The notes: generated by a model from the sequence alone, not told the origin. DNA of 46,924 bases from Basidiobolus heterosporus B8920 (GCA_000697455.1 JNET01029449.1:1-46924); one strand, 5' to 3'; positions 9,260 through 20,881 are shown, counted from the stretch's first letter. Made by a program: numbers and translations.

Positions 9260-11054
9260 CTAATTCCAATGTTGTGAAGCGCCATCGCGTACTGCATCCT
9301 GGTACGACGGTGGCAACTCATCACGCACTGGTTGCGAGGATGAAACTTGGCTTTCCTCGGTGCGATCAACCAGGTAGCCAAGGTCAAAAGCAGACGGGGC
9401 AGATGGGCAAGCATCTTGAGCGATCGATGTGCTAGGACCAGCACTAACCTCGTGGTCTTGAAGAGAAGGATTCTCAATTAAACCAATGTGTGGAGCTGAC
9501 GGCTCAGGGTTTCGTGAGTAAACACTCTGGAAGGAGCTACTCCGGCTGTGATTACTACAGTTTATCATGTTATCCAATGAGCCCGATCTATTACTTCGTC
9601 TTGGATCGCCACTCTCAGCCGGGCTAGAGGGCTCAAAAGAATGGGAAGGCTCGCTTGCTAGGTCGTAGGTTGGTTGACTTTGTGCCAGGTGTGGAAGAAC
9701 AACAGTCCAGTCCCCTTCTTCCTCGGTTGGAGTTGAGTTTGGATCAATATCCGATATGGTCTCATTATCATCCGGGGTTAAGCCAATAATAGGATATGTA
9801 CCGATGACCAAGGGAAATATAAACTCTAGTCGTTTCCTGGAAAAGGTGCTAGGCGCGAGGTTCACTTTCACATGAAGTTCATAAGCAAAGGAAATTAATG
9901 GTGCAGTCGTGGTGGGAGGAAGTGAGCGTGGCACTCTGATCTTGGTTTCTACATGGCAAGATAACGTAGCGTCGATATTCAATGGAAGGTCTTGGGCAAA
10001 TACCGCAGTTACCTGCTTTTGCTCATAACTATATCAAGAACAAAGGAAATGTCAGTCAGTCAGCCACAAAAGTGTGGCTCATTCGGAGCCACTTACCCAT
10101 TGGCTTTAAATCTAGAAATCTGGTTGAGCCTGACGTGAACACCAGTAGCATCTTTGATGGGTTGTATATGGACGATCGTAATCTTGATGGGGATGATTTC
10201 TCCTGAAAAAAAGATAAACTATTTGTATGGAACAGAGTATTCTAGTCGCCTTGTACCTTTAGCAAACGCTCTTTTTGGTATGAACACTTTTCCTTCTGCT
10301 ATACCCTTGCTTTTGCGAAAGGTTCCTAACGAAATAGTAGCTTCTTTGATTTGATCAAAGGGTGTGAGATAAACTGCTTCTTGTGTATCAATTAGGTCCG
10401 AGACAAGAACAGGGCGGACAAAACGGGCTGAAAGTGTCATGGGAACCCAGGGTTTGTGATGGACAACGCGAAGTGAATATTGTATGGATCCTTTGTTTCC
10501 CTAATAACCATTGAATTAGCGAAATTGGTGGGAATGAGTGGAATATTATGCACCTAGTAAAAAGTCTAAATCGTGTACATACAAGATATGACGTTGGTAA
10601 AGTGAAAGTAGAGGAAGTCGTCGGGAGAAGAAATTCGAAAGGGAATTTGTGTTCACCAATAGTTAGAACCGGGGTATTCTCCGTGTTCCGCCCACCAAAC
10701 AGTATCAGTTCAGTGTTAAATAAAACCACCGTTTCGGTTTCATTGAATTTGCTTGGATGTTCATAAGTATTTGCATTCAGTGGTCTATACAAGTAAAATG
10801 GACTAATACCGCTCTGTCAACGACATTAGAGAGGTGGTGATCTCTCCTATAAACTGAAGTATTATACACTTTGTTGGAGTGTTTCGAGCCATCTTGAGCA
10901 CTACGTTGCCTAGAGAATGGGAAGATCAACGACTGATTGCTTAGATTCTAAGTTCCTAGTGACTCATACCACGTACAGCATCTCCTGGAAAGTAGGTTTT
11001 CTCCGAATCAACTAGTTCAATATTCAAACTAGAGGTACCTAATGCCGATAGCAT
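9260..11054 (-). CDS. Alpha-arrestin-like ubiquitin-ligase adaptor
   Basis: Multi-exon minus-strand gene. The first exon (start 11054) ends with the arrestin hallmark YFPGDAVRG, followed by NVVLKMARNTPTKCIIL and then LFNTELILFGG (arrestin N domain). The C domain has MTLSARFVRPVLVSDL, FIPKRAFAKG, then IVHIQPIKDATGVHVRLNQ. The last exon is long, hydrophilic and Ser/Pro-rich and ends with LPPSYQDAV, a PPxY motif. In fungi such proteins recruit Rsp5/Nedd4 ligases to plasma-membrane transporters, so that role is inferred. The joint near 10785-10811 is awkward: it needs either a 25-nt intron (GTATTAG...TATAG) or a one-base frame change. The downstream 3' flank has a GTT-rich tract (9222-9252). Confidence 0.8.
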
Positions 11055-11403
11055 GTCTTCGATAACGAATGGTCAATAAGAGTGTAACAAGGCTATTCGA
11101 ATCAGACTGGTTTGTTTGAAGACTAAAGAGCTCAGCGTTAGACGGATCAGTATAGTAAATAGAATACGAATGCGGGATTCGCTCGAGTGATCCGCATTGT
11201 GATCAGTCCTATTATCCAAATCCAATGATCCACTAGATACAGATAATGAGGTTTTATTTCAGAGAAGGCGGGCAAAATGGCGGGCAAAAGGGCAGGCAAT
11301 TTACAAAAGCGCTCGATGAAAAATCGACCATGAAACTCAACAAAGGATACATATACACAATTGAGGGGTGGTGTGAAAATGAAGATGGGAATTGAAATGG
11401 CAA
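11055..11403. other. Intergenic: arrestin promoter / transporter 3' flank
   Basis: About 350 bp between two minus-strand genes. It contains repeated GGCGGGCAAAA-type sequence near 11270-11290. An open frame runs through it but it has no recognisable domain and overlaps the transporter's end, so I treat it as untranslated. Confidence 0.5.
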
Positions 11404-13307
11404 TTATATTATATGAATGAAAAAGATATACCAACTAATAGCTAAAAGAACAACCAGCACTCCACCATAGACCCGACTCCAATTGGAGGTGGCATTCTTC
11501 TTTGCTTGGACATCTTCTTTTACTGAGCCTTGGATGGCTTGCGAGCGCTTCTTATCGCTCATATCTAAGATAGAATGCCAAGTAGTCTTGTTAATGATAC
11601 AGACGATCGCACTCAGAACACAAGCAACAAAGCCCAAGGCAACATAAAACTTCATGACGTTGCCGTATCTATTTGAGCCTCTATCTTGAAGTCTGCCGGC
11701 AAAGATATCGAAGATTGTGTTACTGATGTTGTTCGCACTTTTATACACTCCAAATGCAGTCCCCACTGCTTCCTTATTGAGGATCAGTGGAATGCCTGAG
11801 ATGATACACACTGGACCGATACTTAACGATATTGAAAACACGAGCATCCCTACGATAGGATGGACTGATGTGAAGCCAAGAACGTACATAGACACGAGAA
11901 ACGTGGCTGACGATATCATCACTGGCAAAAATAATGAGTATGTTGAGGTCAAAGGAATCTGCGCAAATGTACAAGTTACCTGATACTGTTCTTTTGCCAA
12001 AACCATCGAGAATGTAGCCCATGAAAGGAGCGATGAAGATTGGAAGAAATTGGGCAAAACTAGCATAATAACTGGCTTGCTCTTCGTTCGCATTGAAGCG
12101 ACTCATGACCAGCTCGCTAAAATGGCCATTAGTAGCTGATCATTTACCCCTCACTTTGTCGCCACTTACCTATTAATGTGAAGGAAGGTGGTCCACCCGC
12201 TTCCAATGATGAAGTTTAACCATATCATGACCCAAACAAGGCCTGGGAAGTATAGCAACCGAGAGAACTTGAATTCCTTCTTCCTGCGCAGCTTTCGAAG
12301 TTCTTCTGGATTGGCCCCTTCGTGTGAAACTCTAACTACGATAACATATAGAATGTTGATCAACAGGGAAAGAATACACAAAACGGCAGATAACTAATGT
12401 CAGTAGGTGAGAAAATGTTAATCTTCCTTCCACTTCTAATCGGTCTAATGATGAATCTTACCCAAAATGCTGCCCCATAAAATCCCACAGCTTTGTTCAG
12501 CGGAACGGCGGTTACAAAGGCTAGATAAGCAGCCTATTTACAAATGTCCTCGTTAGTGACCGTTTCATCGAGAATATGCCATATGATCTTCTCACCAATC
12601 TCGAAGTAGCGATCTGGAGTCCAAGAGTTATGGCCAGGCCTTTTCCACGAAACCAATGACTAATGATTGTCTCTTGAATAATTACGATCGCACCCGATCC
12701 GATTCTTTAAAACCGAAGAATTGAATAACACACTCTGACTGAAATATGAAGAGGGTAACGTACCCGTATAAAATACGCCCGATGATCATCATGGGGAAAG
12801 AGGAGTATGAGGCAGAGAAGGCCACGAAGATATTGCCAATTGCAATCAGGCTGGTTGAAAGGATCGAGCCTATACCGGTCCCGAAGGTATCTATAAACAC
12901 ACCACCAAGAATGGGTAAAACAGTGTTGACTAGGGAAACTGAGGACTGGAGTACTCCATAATCTGAATTAGATATTCCCAGCTCCTTCAGTAGGACATTA
13001 GTATACACCACAATATGTTATAGGATAATACAATCCCTACCTCTTTGACGGTGTTTTTCAGAGCACCGAGTGTATGAGCCGCGTAATGACTACCAACTTG
13101 GGGGTTGTGAGTAAGGTGTTGTTAACCAGAAAACACTTTGAGCTGCCTTTTACCTGAAAGAAGTAAAGCGCATAGTAAGGCAATAGCTTTGTATTTCCAA
13201 GGCTTGTTCTCGAATTCAGACACTTCGTCCTCTTGCTGGTTATTATGTATGATAAGAGGCTGTGTCTCTGAGGCACCGCTGTTCCGTTGGTGCTCTATTG
13301 AAGGCAT
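11404..13307 (-). CDS. MFS transporter, MFSD1-like
   Basis: Multi-exon membrane transporter of the major facilitator superfamily. It starts at 13307 with a hydrophilic cytosolic N terminus (MPSIEHQRNSG.., including an acidic stretch). The exon at 12682-12990 carries LGISNSDYGVLQSS, then GGVFIDTFGT (the MFS loop 2-3 signature) and GRILYG. The next, near 12600-12720, has RIGSGAIVIIQETIISHWF followed by RGKGLAITLGLQ, characteristic of the MFSD1-like group. The final exon (11404-12000) has GFTSVHPIVGMLVFSISLSIGP and NKEAVGTAFGVYKSANN, and ends in a membrane helix. Animal MFSD1 is a lysosomal dipeptide exporter. The substrate here is unknown, and vacuolar location is only an inference. Confidence 0.8.
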
Positions 13308-14009
13308 AATACTATCACTGAATGGGTTGAGTTGTAAGACGCTTCAGAGATATCTCCAACATTATATATAACGTGTGCATGAATCTGGAATAGATGATTG
13401 TGAGACAGGTCAATACGTGCATATTAATCAGTAGAAAATTTCTCGATCGACAGGCATGAAGACTGGAATGGCAAGTATATATTAATCTATATACATATAG
13501 GTAAAAGTGAATACCAATAGATTGCTACTCTTTTGGTCATGATTGAGCTTTAAATTCTCATATACGGAATGATTCGGCATTCAGTGCTTGTGTTAGTACC
13601 ATTTGTAGTTCCTCAATAGAGCTTTTTGACGATTTGGTGAACAATAATGTGTCAAGCCTATCTCGGGGGTTGGCCAATCAGATCCCACGAGCTTATTTTA
13701 CTGGAGCTGACGTTCAAAGCTAGAAAGTAAGGTTGCTAGTGTTACGTAGCCCAATTGTCAAAAGCCACATATGTGAGACTAAACCATCTATTCAAGATTG
13801 AGGGTGGTTCCGCTGCTACTACTTCACAGTTGTATGTACGAAAAGAGGTAAGAAAGGGTGAAAAAGATGGACGTATAGAATTATTTAATGACTGATTGTA
13901 GAATCTGCTTTATTTCCTAATTGAGCTAAGGAAAAGTAAGATGCAATTTCAATATTTGGCTTGATTATTTTGCGATATTAGCTGGGAAAATGTCCATATG
14001 CAGAATTAT
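13308..14009. other. Intergenic: no gene seen
   Basis: About 700 bp between the transporter start and the Pba1 stop. It contains a CCAATCAGA-like box (near 13673) and a short ATATAC-rich stretch. No coding, RNA or repeat feature was recognised. Confidence 0.5.
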
Positions 14010-14888
14010 CTACAAATACATCATTGATGACCTATTGTCTTCCGTTTTCATCTCCAATGAAGCAAGCTTTTCACGAGCGATAGAGAATCCAAAGGTTTGG
14101 TTTAATTGCTCGGAAAAATAGGTCAACATCTATCAGGCATGGAGTTAGCTAATAATAAGTGCACGACCAACAAGATTAGTTAAATACCTGGATGTCGTCC
14201 TTGGACTTGGCTTTGAATTTTTTCGATGGATACAAGAGGAATTGTGTAGGAATGCATTCCATTTGTAGTAGAGTGATCAATGTATTGAGGAACAAGTTGT
14301 TTAGGGGAACCGAAGTATCAAGTGTAGGGTAGGTCGATTGAACCTCTAATTAGAAGACCCTTTTAGAAGCCGGTAGATACATACATACGCAAAAATCAAG
14401 CTTCTTAACTAACCTGTGTTCAGACCGGCAACATGAAACTCTTCTTTTGAAACAGTGAAATCAAAGACTCCCAAAACATAAAGTAATTGAACCTTGCTTG
14501 AGGATATGAAATTTACCAAAGCATCAGCTAGCCCGAGAAGTTTCTTATCAGATGGTAGTACATTGATAACGATAATGCTAATCTATCATAGTTGATACAT
14601 GGATCGGGTTATTTTTCCAAACATTCTCAATCGATAGTCTTAAGACAGTCTAACCTCAAGATTATCAAAGTTCTTAACGACGATTCTCTCTTCAGTGTCT
14701 AAATTGGTAAGGATCGGTTTCTCGGCTTCAAATCCGTCAAAGTCTAAACTAGCTTCTGCGTTAGCATCCTCGAGAGAATTCAATAAACGGGTTCCCGCTA
14801 TGCAATTGTCAGGAAAACCAACGATAACTTTTGGGTGCAGAGAAAGGTTTTCTGTGAAATTAAAAGTAAATGTAGCCGTATTCTGCAT
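14010..14888 (-). CDS. Proteasome assembly chaperone 1 (Pba1/PAC1-like)
   Basis: Four exons on the minus strand, about 230 residues after splicing. The start is at 14888 (MQNTATFTFNFTENL..). Exon 1 has HPKVIVGFPDNCIAG; exon 2 has INVLPSDKKLLGLADALVNF and VQLLYVLGVFDF; exon 3 has LDTSVPLNNLFLNTLITLL and ECIPTQFLLYPSKK; exon 4 ends in SSMMYL and a stop at 14010-14012. The terminal MYL fits the HbYX motif (hydrophobic-Tyr-any) with which PAC1/Pba1 docks on the alpha-ring of the 20S proteasome. The fold order and the C terminus suggest PAC1/Pba1; overall similarity is weak, as is usual for this family, so a related chaperone is possible. Confidence 0.6.
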
Positions 14889-15240
14889 CGTTGAGAGTTA
14901 CCAGAGTGGTCTTTTTCTATCAAGTGTGTTTGGTTAATACTCCTACTGAAGAATTCGATTTGATTGGATTAAGCACGTGATGAATCGATACTTCCGTATG
15001 ACGTGCGCCTCTTTCAACACCAGCAGAAAATAATGAAATCTCCATCAACATCAGAGAAAATACAGAGGATATAGGGGGTTTGGTTTTGGTGTACTGACTA
15101 TATTGGCAGTCAGAATGAAGAGAGATTGCGAAAAGTTATGGTCAATGCGGTTTTATTCATGCTAAGGAAATTGAGTGGAATCTATTGTAGTAAGTTGGAT
15201 GCTATAGGATGTGGCTCTAGAGTGGAGGGAGTTAGGAGTA
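14889..15240. other. Intergenic: Pba1 promoter / Dus1 3' flank
   Basis: About 350 bp between two minus-strand genes. Nothing beyond A/T-rich sequence is apparent. Confidence 0.5.
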
Positions 15241-16723
15241 TTATACAGCAGAGACCGTGAAACCTGGAGTCTCTGAAGCTTCAATCCGGGCCACTTGAGG
15301 CTTGGCATAGTTGTGTACATCACATTGGCGGCAAGTCTGGTTCTTGCGACAACATCGCTTACAAGAGTAGAACGAGCATTTAGTCGATGCGATATTTTTA
15401 CAGTGACTACAAAGACCTGTCCTGATTTTTTTGGGCTTTCGGGGCAGTTTCGGGGACCTGATGGCTTGCGAATTCAAGACATCCTCGCCATGGTCCATAG
15501 AGTTGTCCCCACTCTTGTCAACCATCTCGGAGAGAGGTGGCCTGATATATGGCTGGCATAACCAATGAGGAATAGAACGCACACCATTTTCATCGAGAGT
15601 AATCTCATGAGAAGTTGTTGTAGCTCTTTCCTCTAGCCGTTGCCTCAATGCTTGAACGATCTTTTCGAATTGCTCAATACTCTTAGCTTTACCCAATTGG
15701 TCTCGCAGATCTGTGTGCATATGGAGACAAGGGCGGAATATCTTGAACAAATGAGGGCGGATCATGTGGAATTTGGTGGGGATTGCTTTACAAATATCCA
15801 GGTACTCTTGAGCGACCTTCCAGGTGGGAGGAAACTGTCCAGTAAATATGGCTGGGTTGTACAAGTTTCCTTCTGCCGACATAACTCCAGCTACTCCGGT
15901 GTAGTCCAAGCATTTTTGCACATCTTCATGGTAGAGGATGTTACCATTGGCGAAGACCGGGATTGAAACAGCTTCACGAACACGTCTTATTTGCTCCCAA
16001 TCGGCCATTCCGGTCTTGTGGCCTTTTTGTTCTCGAAAACGTCCATGCACAGTGAGTAGCTGAGCACCAGCCTCCTCCAGCATCTTTGAGTACTCGATAG
16101 TTTTATTAACATCAGGGAATATGCGGATCTTGCAGGTGACTGGGACTGTGAGTTGATTATGTAATAGCTGAACTGGACACAATGAATAAATATATCAAGT
16201 AGATAAATGCTAGATACATCTAAAATTCTTACCCATCTCTTTCAGTAGCGCCCAATCCTCCATCAGAAAAGACCCGTATCGGCCCTTCTTAGCAATCTGC
16301 TGCGGGCAGCCGATATTTAGATCAACAGCATCACATTTGTCTTGGACCAAAAGTGCAGCTTTCAATAAAGTTTCGGGATCGTTAGCACAAAATTGGCAAT
16401 TAGTGGGCGATCTTCCGGATTCGTAGTAAATTGCTCGTCGCGATAATACTGGTTTTCAAGGAAAAGTCGAGCGTGGAACATTGGTGTGTAGCAGAGTTGG
16501 GCTCCGTAGCGACGACTTAGCATACGCCAGGCCTGTTATATCAACCATAAAACTTAAGAACAATGCTCCTAGAAAATAGAAATACCTCTTCAGACTGATC
16601 GACCATAGGAGCCACGACATGTCTTGCCCCTTTCAACGATCTCCTCCAAAAATCAAAGCCAGTTGGTTTTTTGGCGACCGTTCTGGGTGCTAATAATTTG
16701 CCCAAAGAAAGCCGAAGCGCCAT
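15241..16723 (-). CDS. DUS1: tRNA-dihydrouridine synthase Dus1 (U16/U17)
   Basis: FMN enzyme that reduces uridines in the tRNA D-loop. The start is at 16723 ([11 protein letters not shown]..); an in-frame ATG at 16759 is also possible but adds non-conserved residues. The order of motifs matches Dus1/DUS1[40 protein letters not shown], then [26 protein letters not shown] (with the catalytic Cys), [23 protein letters not shown] and [11 protein letters not shown]-terminal extension carries a Cys cluster, [24 protein letters not shown], also seen in DUS1L. In the second exon one base is missing between RPLI and QFCAND (16394-16397), which creates an early stop at TTATTGA. Either the assembly has an indel or the gene is disabled. 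Confidence 0.9.
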
Positions 16724-17223
16724 AGATATATCCTGGCCAGACAGAAAGAGGAAAAGCAATCACAAGCAGAAGATGAAATGATGCATTTGGAGAATTTTTC
16801 CCCTCAAAATCACACTTCAACTCCATATTTATCGGTACAAGAATTCTCGAATACTTAGATCAAGTATGTGAAGATGAAGTGCGAATCTCTAGGTATTCAC
16901 TGGTGATACCAGTTCATCAATCGACTTGTCAGGAAAATTTCAACGTTTCTTCAAAACCCTGCGGTGAAACAGATTCCGGTGATTTAATTCGCCCGTCGTA
17001 ACAATCTCTCTATGCGATCGAAGAAAATGCACTGGTTGGCCTTACACTTAAGTCACACATTATTTCTATTAGGAGGCACACTCAACCAACAATGCTCCTC
17101 TGGAAATATAGCCTTGCCAACATGAACCGAATTCTTCCTTCAACGCACATATTCTTACACCTTTCCTAATTTCTTGACACCCTTCTAAATGAAACTCTCG
17201 TAATATCTGACCTTAGCAACACT
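16724..17223. promoter_or_regulatory. Divergent intergenic region
   Basis: 500 bp between the divergently transcribed Dus1 (minus) and DUF1648-like gene (plus), so it should hold both promoters. No specific element was recognised. Confidence 0.45.
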
Positions 17224-17842
17224 ATGGTTCATATACTTCGAGGTTATCCCATTCCTATCATAGTCATCCTCCTTCAGTGCATCCTCTATGGGTATATTTC
17301 ATACGTTTACCAAAGCAAACTACCCGACCCTGTGCCTTTACACTCCGCAAACCCAGAGGCTCCTAGCTTTCAAACGAAAAAGAAATATTTCGCCATACAC
17401 ATAACCACCTTTTACTTGATTACCTTGATTTTCATGTTCATCGGGGTACTAGTAGCCGCACGGCTGCCTACCAGATATCTTCGAGTTCCTGGAAAGGAGA
17501 ACTGGCTTGGGATTCAGGAGAAGGAGAAAATAGTGAAGGTCCTTACATCCAAATACTGTTTATGGGTGACAGTTTTCACTGCGCAGTTCCTTTTAGAACT
17601 GAACACTTTATTGTACGAGGTAAGAGTGGTTTCCCAGAAGTTACTTAGGTCACTTGGTACCGAACTAAAATGGAACGTAGTTGTCACTTAGGAAGACTTT
17701 TCATTTGTTTTGGTTTTTCTGGATATTCCTCTGTGTGTATGTTATTGAGGTAGTAACCACCACATTCATTGGATACTTCAAAATCCGTTCAGTAGGGGCC
17801 TTGCAGGCGGTGGAGGATTTCCAGCCATCCTTCTTTATCTAA
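17224..17842 (+). CDS. DUF1648-like multi-pass membrane protein
   Basis: Two exons joined across an intron at 17620-17695 (GTAAGAG...AAG) give about 180 residues. There are four probable membrane segments: residues ~10-28, ~58-80, ~110-130 and, in exon 2, FHLFWFFWIFLCVYVIEVV. After the first helix comes SKLPDPVPLHSANPE, close to the LPDxVPxHFxxxG motif that defines bacterial DUF1648/SdpI-type proteins. The later RVPGKENWL resembles the LPNKDYWL segment of the longer bacterial members. Function is unknown (SdpI itself is a bacteriocin-immunity protein, but that cannot be carried over). Taking the alternative acceptor ...CTTAG instead would end the protein shortly after. The family is chiefly bacterial, so transfer is possible, but the gene has a spliceosomal intron. 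Confidence 0.65.
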
Positions 17843-18306
17843 ATCCTACGTTATATAGAGACATATGCCACGTAGCATTCCTAAACTTACTGTCTTGTAT
17901 ATTTCCCATTCTGCACCCTTCACGCGTTGCCCGACACTCTACGCTCTGTGCTCTACCCTTGTACCGATTGAACAAACGATTGATTTTACTCCAACATAAT
18001 ACTGTATATCCAAAAAATCCACCCTAAATTATACACATTTCCTTATGGGATGATCCATCATACACTTCAATATCAGCGTAACCATATTTGGTTTAATAGG
18101 TATTCTGCTTATGAAGCCAAAACAGTCTAAGGGGCTAACTAGGAGATATACGGATTAGCAGATGTAAATTAGCCGATGTATAAGCCCATATATTCTTTGG
18201 TAACAAACTGGAGACGAAGCTGGTTAATGAAGGTTGGTCTGGGGATAAAGAGTTCTTGGGTTATCTTTCTCTATGAATAAACAAGATATACAGAGCATTC
18301 CATTGG
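17843..18306. other. Intergenic between convergent genes
   Basis: About 460 bp between the 3' ends of the DUF1648-like gene and the Kre9-like gene. No feature beyond possible terminator A/T tracts. Confidence 0.5.
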
Positions 18307-19314
18307 TCATTTCAGGCAAGACATAGTGAAAAGAGCAAATGATGAAAGTGCGGTGATCATCCCACCAGGGGAACATTTCTCACTAGAACTTAGTAAATAA
18401 TTATTTCCAGACGATGACCAAGATTTCGATGGCCTGCTATCCCCGAGGGATCTGGCATTCGTGGTAAAATCCTCCGCCGTCTCGGGGTCGCTCCACTCGC
18501 TCTCATTTTCACCGAGTGGCAAGCCACGTATCTCAAATATACGAGAATGACTGTAGTCGTGTAGTTTCGTTCCGATACGAAGATAGTAGTTCTTGCTGGT
18601 TTTCAAATGATTCGGAACAAGCCATGTGAACTGATAATCTTGAAGATTAACCGAATCAGTTAGATTGCTTACTACTTTCTCCTTCAGAAGCAGCTGCAGT
18701 CGCACTTTTTTGGTGCTCTGCTGACTCCCTAACGTTCTGAGTGTTTCCCAGCGGATCACCGCTTGCGTTCCGATATCCCAGTGACTCCCGTCGGTAGGGC
18801 TCGTGATAGTGAAATCGTATGGGGAATCTAGTGTTAGGGTTAGGTTCAATCGATATAAATTGCCATATTACTCATTGCTTCATTGAATCTAAAACTAACC
18901 ACTCAATAACGATGGTCTGTGTTTCGATGACATATGAAGAGCTTGGTTTGATACTGATGTTGGTGACAACGAGAGTGACGCTGGCAGTGACGGTGATGAC
19001 GATAGGGATGAGAGGGATGCTTGTGAAAGTGTTGGTAATGGTGATGGCAAATCCGGGGGTAGAACTGCTCCTGTCTCAACAATGCGTGGAGCTGGTGGTT
19101 TTGCAATTGTCGCACCTCTAACAATGGAGACCCGTGGAACCGGTGGTGAAGGGCGTTTTTGGGTCTCTGGTCGCATTGAAGACAACGATCCTGACGCACT
19201 AAGAAGATGATTCATTTTTGACATCGATTTTGCATTGCTCCACTGCACTAGTGAAGAGAGACATAGTGGGTTCACAAAGAGGATACAGATCAATGAGCTG
19301 GTAATCCTTTTCAT
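18307..19314 (-). CDS. Kre9/Knh1-like GPI-anchored cell-surface protein
   Basis: Two exons with an intron at 18828-18899. The start at 19314 opens a signal peptide (SSLICILFVNPLCLSSL). A Ser/Pro-rich low-complexity stretch follows (about residues 40-125), then the Kre9/KNH-type beta-sandwich: YDFTITSPTDGSHWDIGTQA, VIRWETL, VRLQLLL, FTWLVPNHL, and YYLRIGTKLHDYSHSRIFEI. The C terminus is Ser-rich and ends in a hydrophobic GPI-like tail (MITALSSFALFTMSCLK). Kre9/Knh1 proteins take part in beta-1,6-glucan assembly in yeast; many zygomycete proteins with this domain have no known role. The intron 3' end is made of TTAGGG-like sequence read as AACCCTAAC, which also serves as a plausible branch point. 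Confidence 0.8.
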
Positions 19315-19620
19315 TGTGAGATCTAGACCACTTTTTTCGCGACTTGGTGTGAATTGACAAAGATTTTAACACTGCCTATGCGTTGGAGCTTATTTATTGT
19401 GTTCTTCCATCATACTCGAACTCTTCCGAACTAATCTTTGCATTTCATTCAATTCCCAACGACATCGTTTCTTGTTCATCTCGGAGTATTCCGTCAGACG
19501 CTTACGCGAAAATCCCGGTGATTTCCAGTTTCAGTCCTGTACCGGATTTCTCACACAGGAGTCCCAAGTTTCACCAGGATATTAAGTGAATCTGAAGGGT
19601 CTTTATTGATAACACTCCAA
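19315..19620. other. Intergenic: Kre9-like promoter / GPI12 3' flank
   Basis: 306 bp between two minus-strand genes. The open frames in it have no recognisable domain. Confidence 0.5.
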
Positions 19621-20680
19621 TTATTTTTCTAGTTTCTCTAGGACATTGACAAACATGTATCTTGAGAAGATAATGTATAATTGGCGGAACCAAACTAGCT
19701 GGCTCTTATGGCAAGTCATTGCCTTGCGAGCAGCCATTACCTCCTGCGGACTACTAACAAAGGTCATGGTCTGAGGAACCCCGCTTGATTCCTGGAACAC
19801 AGAGCTGAACGAGAAGAGAATGTCAATGAATGATATGTATTTTCTGATCAGTGGTACAGTAGTCAACGTGTAGGTGGGTAGGTTATCAAAGTTGTATTTG
19901 GCGGAGCTGGCTAGCATATATCTAGAAATGACGGAAGGTAATATACATGTAAACGGACTCTATGGATTCGATTGTATCATTTGTACTGAGGTATTACCTG
20001 ATACCAAAAGAAGTGGCGATATGATTAGCATGGCCAGAGATACCATATGTGTCGAAAGTCAACAGCTGCAGGGAAATAAGATGGTAAGTTTCGAGGAAAT
20101 TGTGCGTTGTTACGACAGGTGTTGTGGAATACCATATTAATACTGTGTTTGGTAACATATTCTTCAACTGTTCTAGAAACAATAGCTGCGGGCCATATTT
20201 TGGTAGGATGATCTGGTAGTTCCCTTTACAAAAGAAACGTTCAGCACAAAGCGTTTGACCTAAACGATGCTCTTTGAATGCTTACGGGTGATCTACGGAA
20301 TGGATGTTCTCCGGTTTAGCTCCTAACACTATACAACTTTTGACCAGCTCTTTTTCTCGGATCTCACCCAACTTGTCATGATTACCTAAACAAAGTAACA
20401 ACTACGTAAGATAAGAGTATATAGTATCCCTGAAGGTCTCCCTATAAATACCCTTTGACAGACAGAGAACATGTATTTCGGCGGTTTTTTGCAAATTCAA
20501 AAGAGTAGGACCAAAGAACATGCATTCATCATCAGGATGGGCAGTAACGAGCAAAACTTTTTTTACCCCAATGGTAGATAGATTTTTGGCAGTAGTGGGT
20601 GGACGAACTATGCAAAAAACATAAATAAAGAAAGCAGGTATTGCCAAGGAGATCAAAAGAGGCAGGAAATAGGACTGCAT
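19621..20680 (-). CDS. GPI12: GlcNAc-PI de-N-acetylase (PIG-L/GPI12)
   Basis: Second-step enzyme of GPI-anchor synthesis at the ER, removing acetate from GlcNAc-phosphatidylinositol. Multi-exon. Exon 1 (start 20680) has an N-terminal membrane helix (PLLISLAIPAFFIYVFCIV), then VLLVTAHPDDECMFFGPTL, which includes the zinc-binding AHPDDE motif, and LCLSKG. The next exon reads GNHDKLGEIREKELVKSCIV. Another, near 20000-20060, carries LTFDTYGISGHANHIA with the HxxH zinc ligands. The last exon (19621-19900) has VMAARKAMTCHKSQLVWFRQLYI and a C terminus of normal length. It is divergent from the TPR gene, sharing a 200-bp promoter. The window's GPI-anchored proteins would be substrates of this pathway. 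Confidence 0.9.
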
Positions 20681-20881
20681 TGTATTTGATAAAGACGTGG
20701 CAAAGATAGCCTAAATGATGGTCGGAATATTTCCTGCTTAAATGTAATACAGTGGCTAAGAATATCAGACAGAATAAATAAAAAATTCTTGCTCTTACTA
20801 TGGCATGGAGTAAATTTCGCTCGAGTACCTCAAATGAAAAACTAGGCCTGATAACTTTAACCACTTGTCTTGTGAACCAAA
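20681..20881. promoter_or_regulatory. Bidirectional promoter GPI12 / TPR gene
   Basis: Only 201 bp separate the two divergent start codons (20680 minus, 20882 plus), so regulatory sequence must be shared or overlapping. No specific motif was recognised. Confidence 0.5.

Noticed and set aside
9006-9477. Two minus-strand open frames around the arrestin end
   Set aside because: Out of frame with the arrestin exon and rich in simple repeats (TTA/ACA from the GTT tract).
11342-11352. GTATCCTTTG (U12-like donor) on the minus strand
   Set aside because: It lies in the transporter 3' flank and has no matching branch-point sequence downstream.
18826-18846. Interstitial telomere in the Kre9-like gene
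   Set aside because: The TTAGGG-like bases are the 3' end of an intron and supply its branch point, so no telomere origin is needed.
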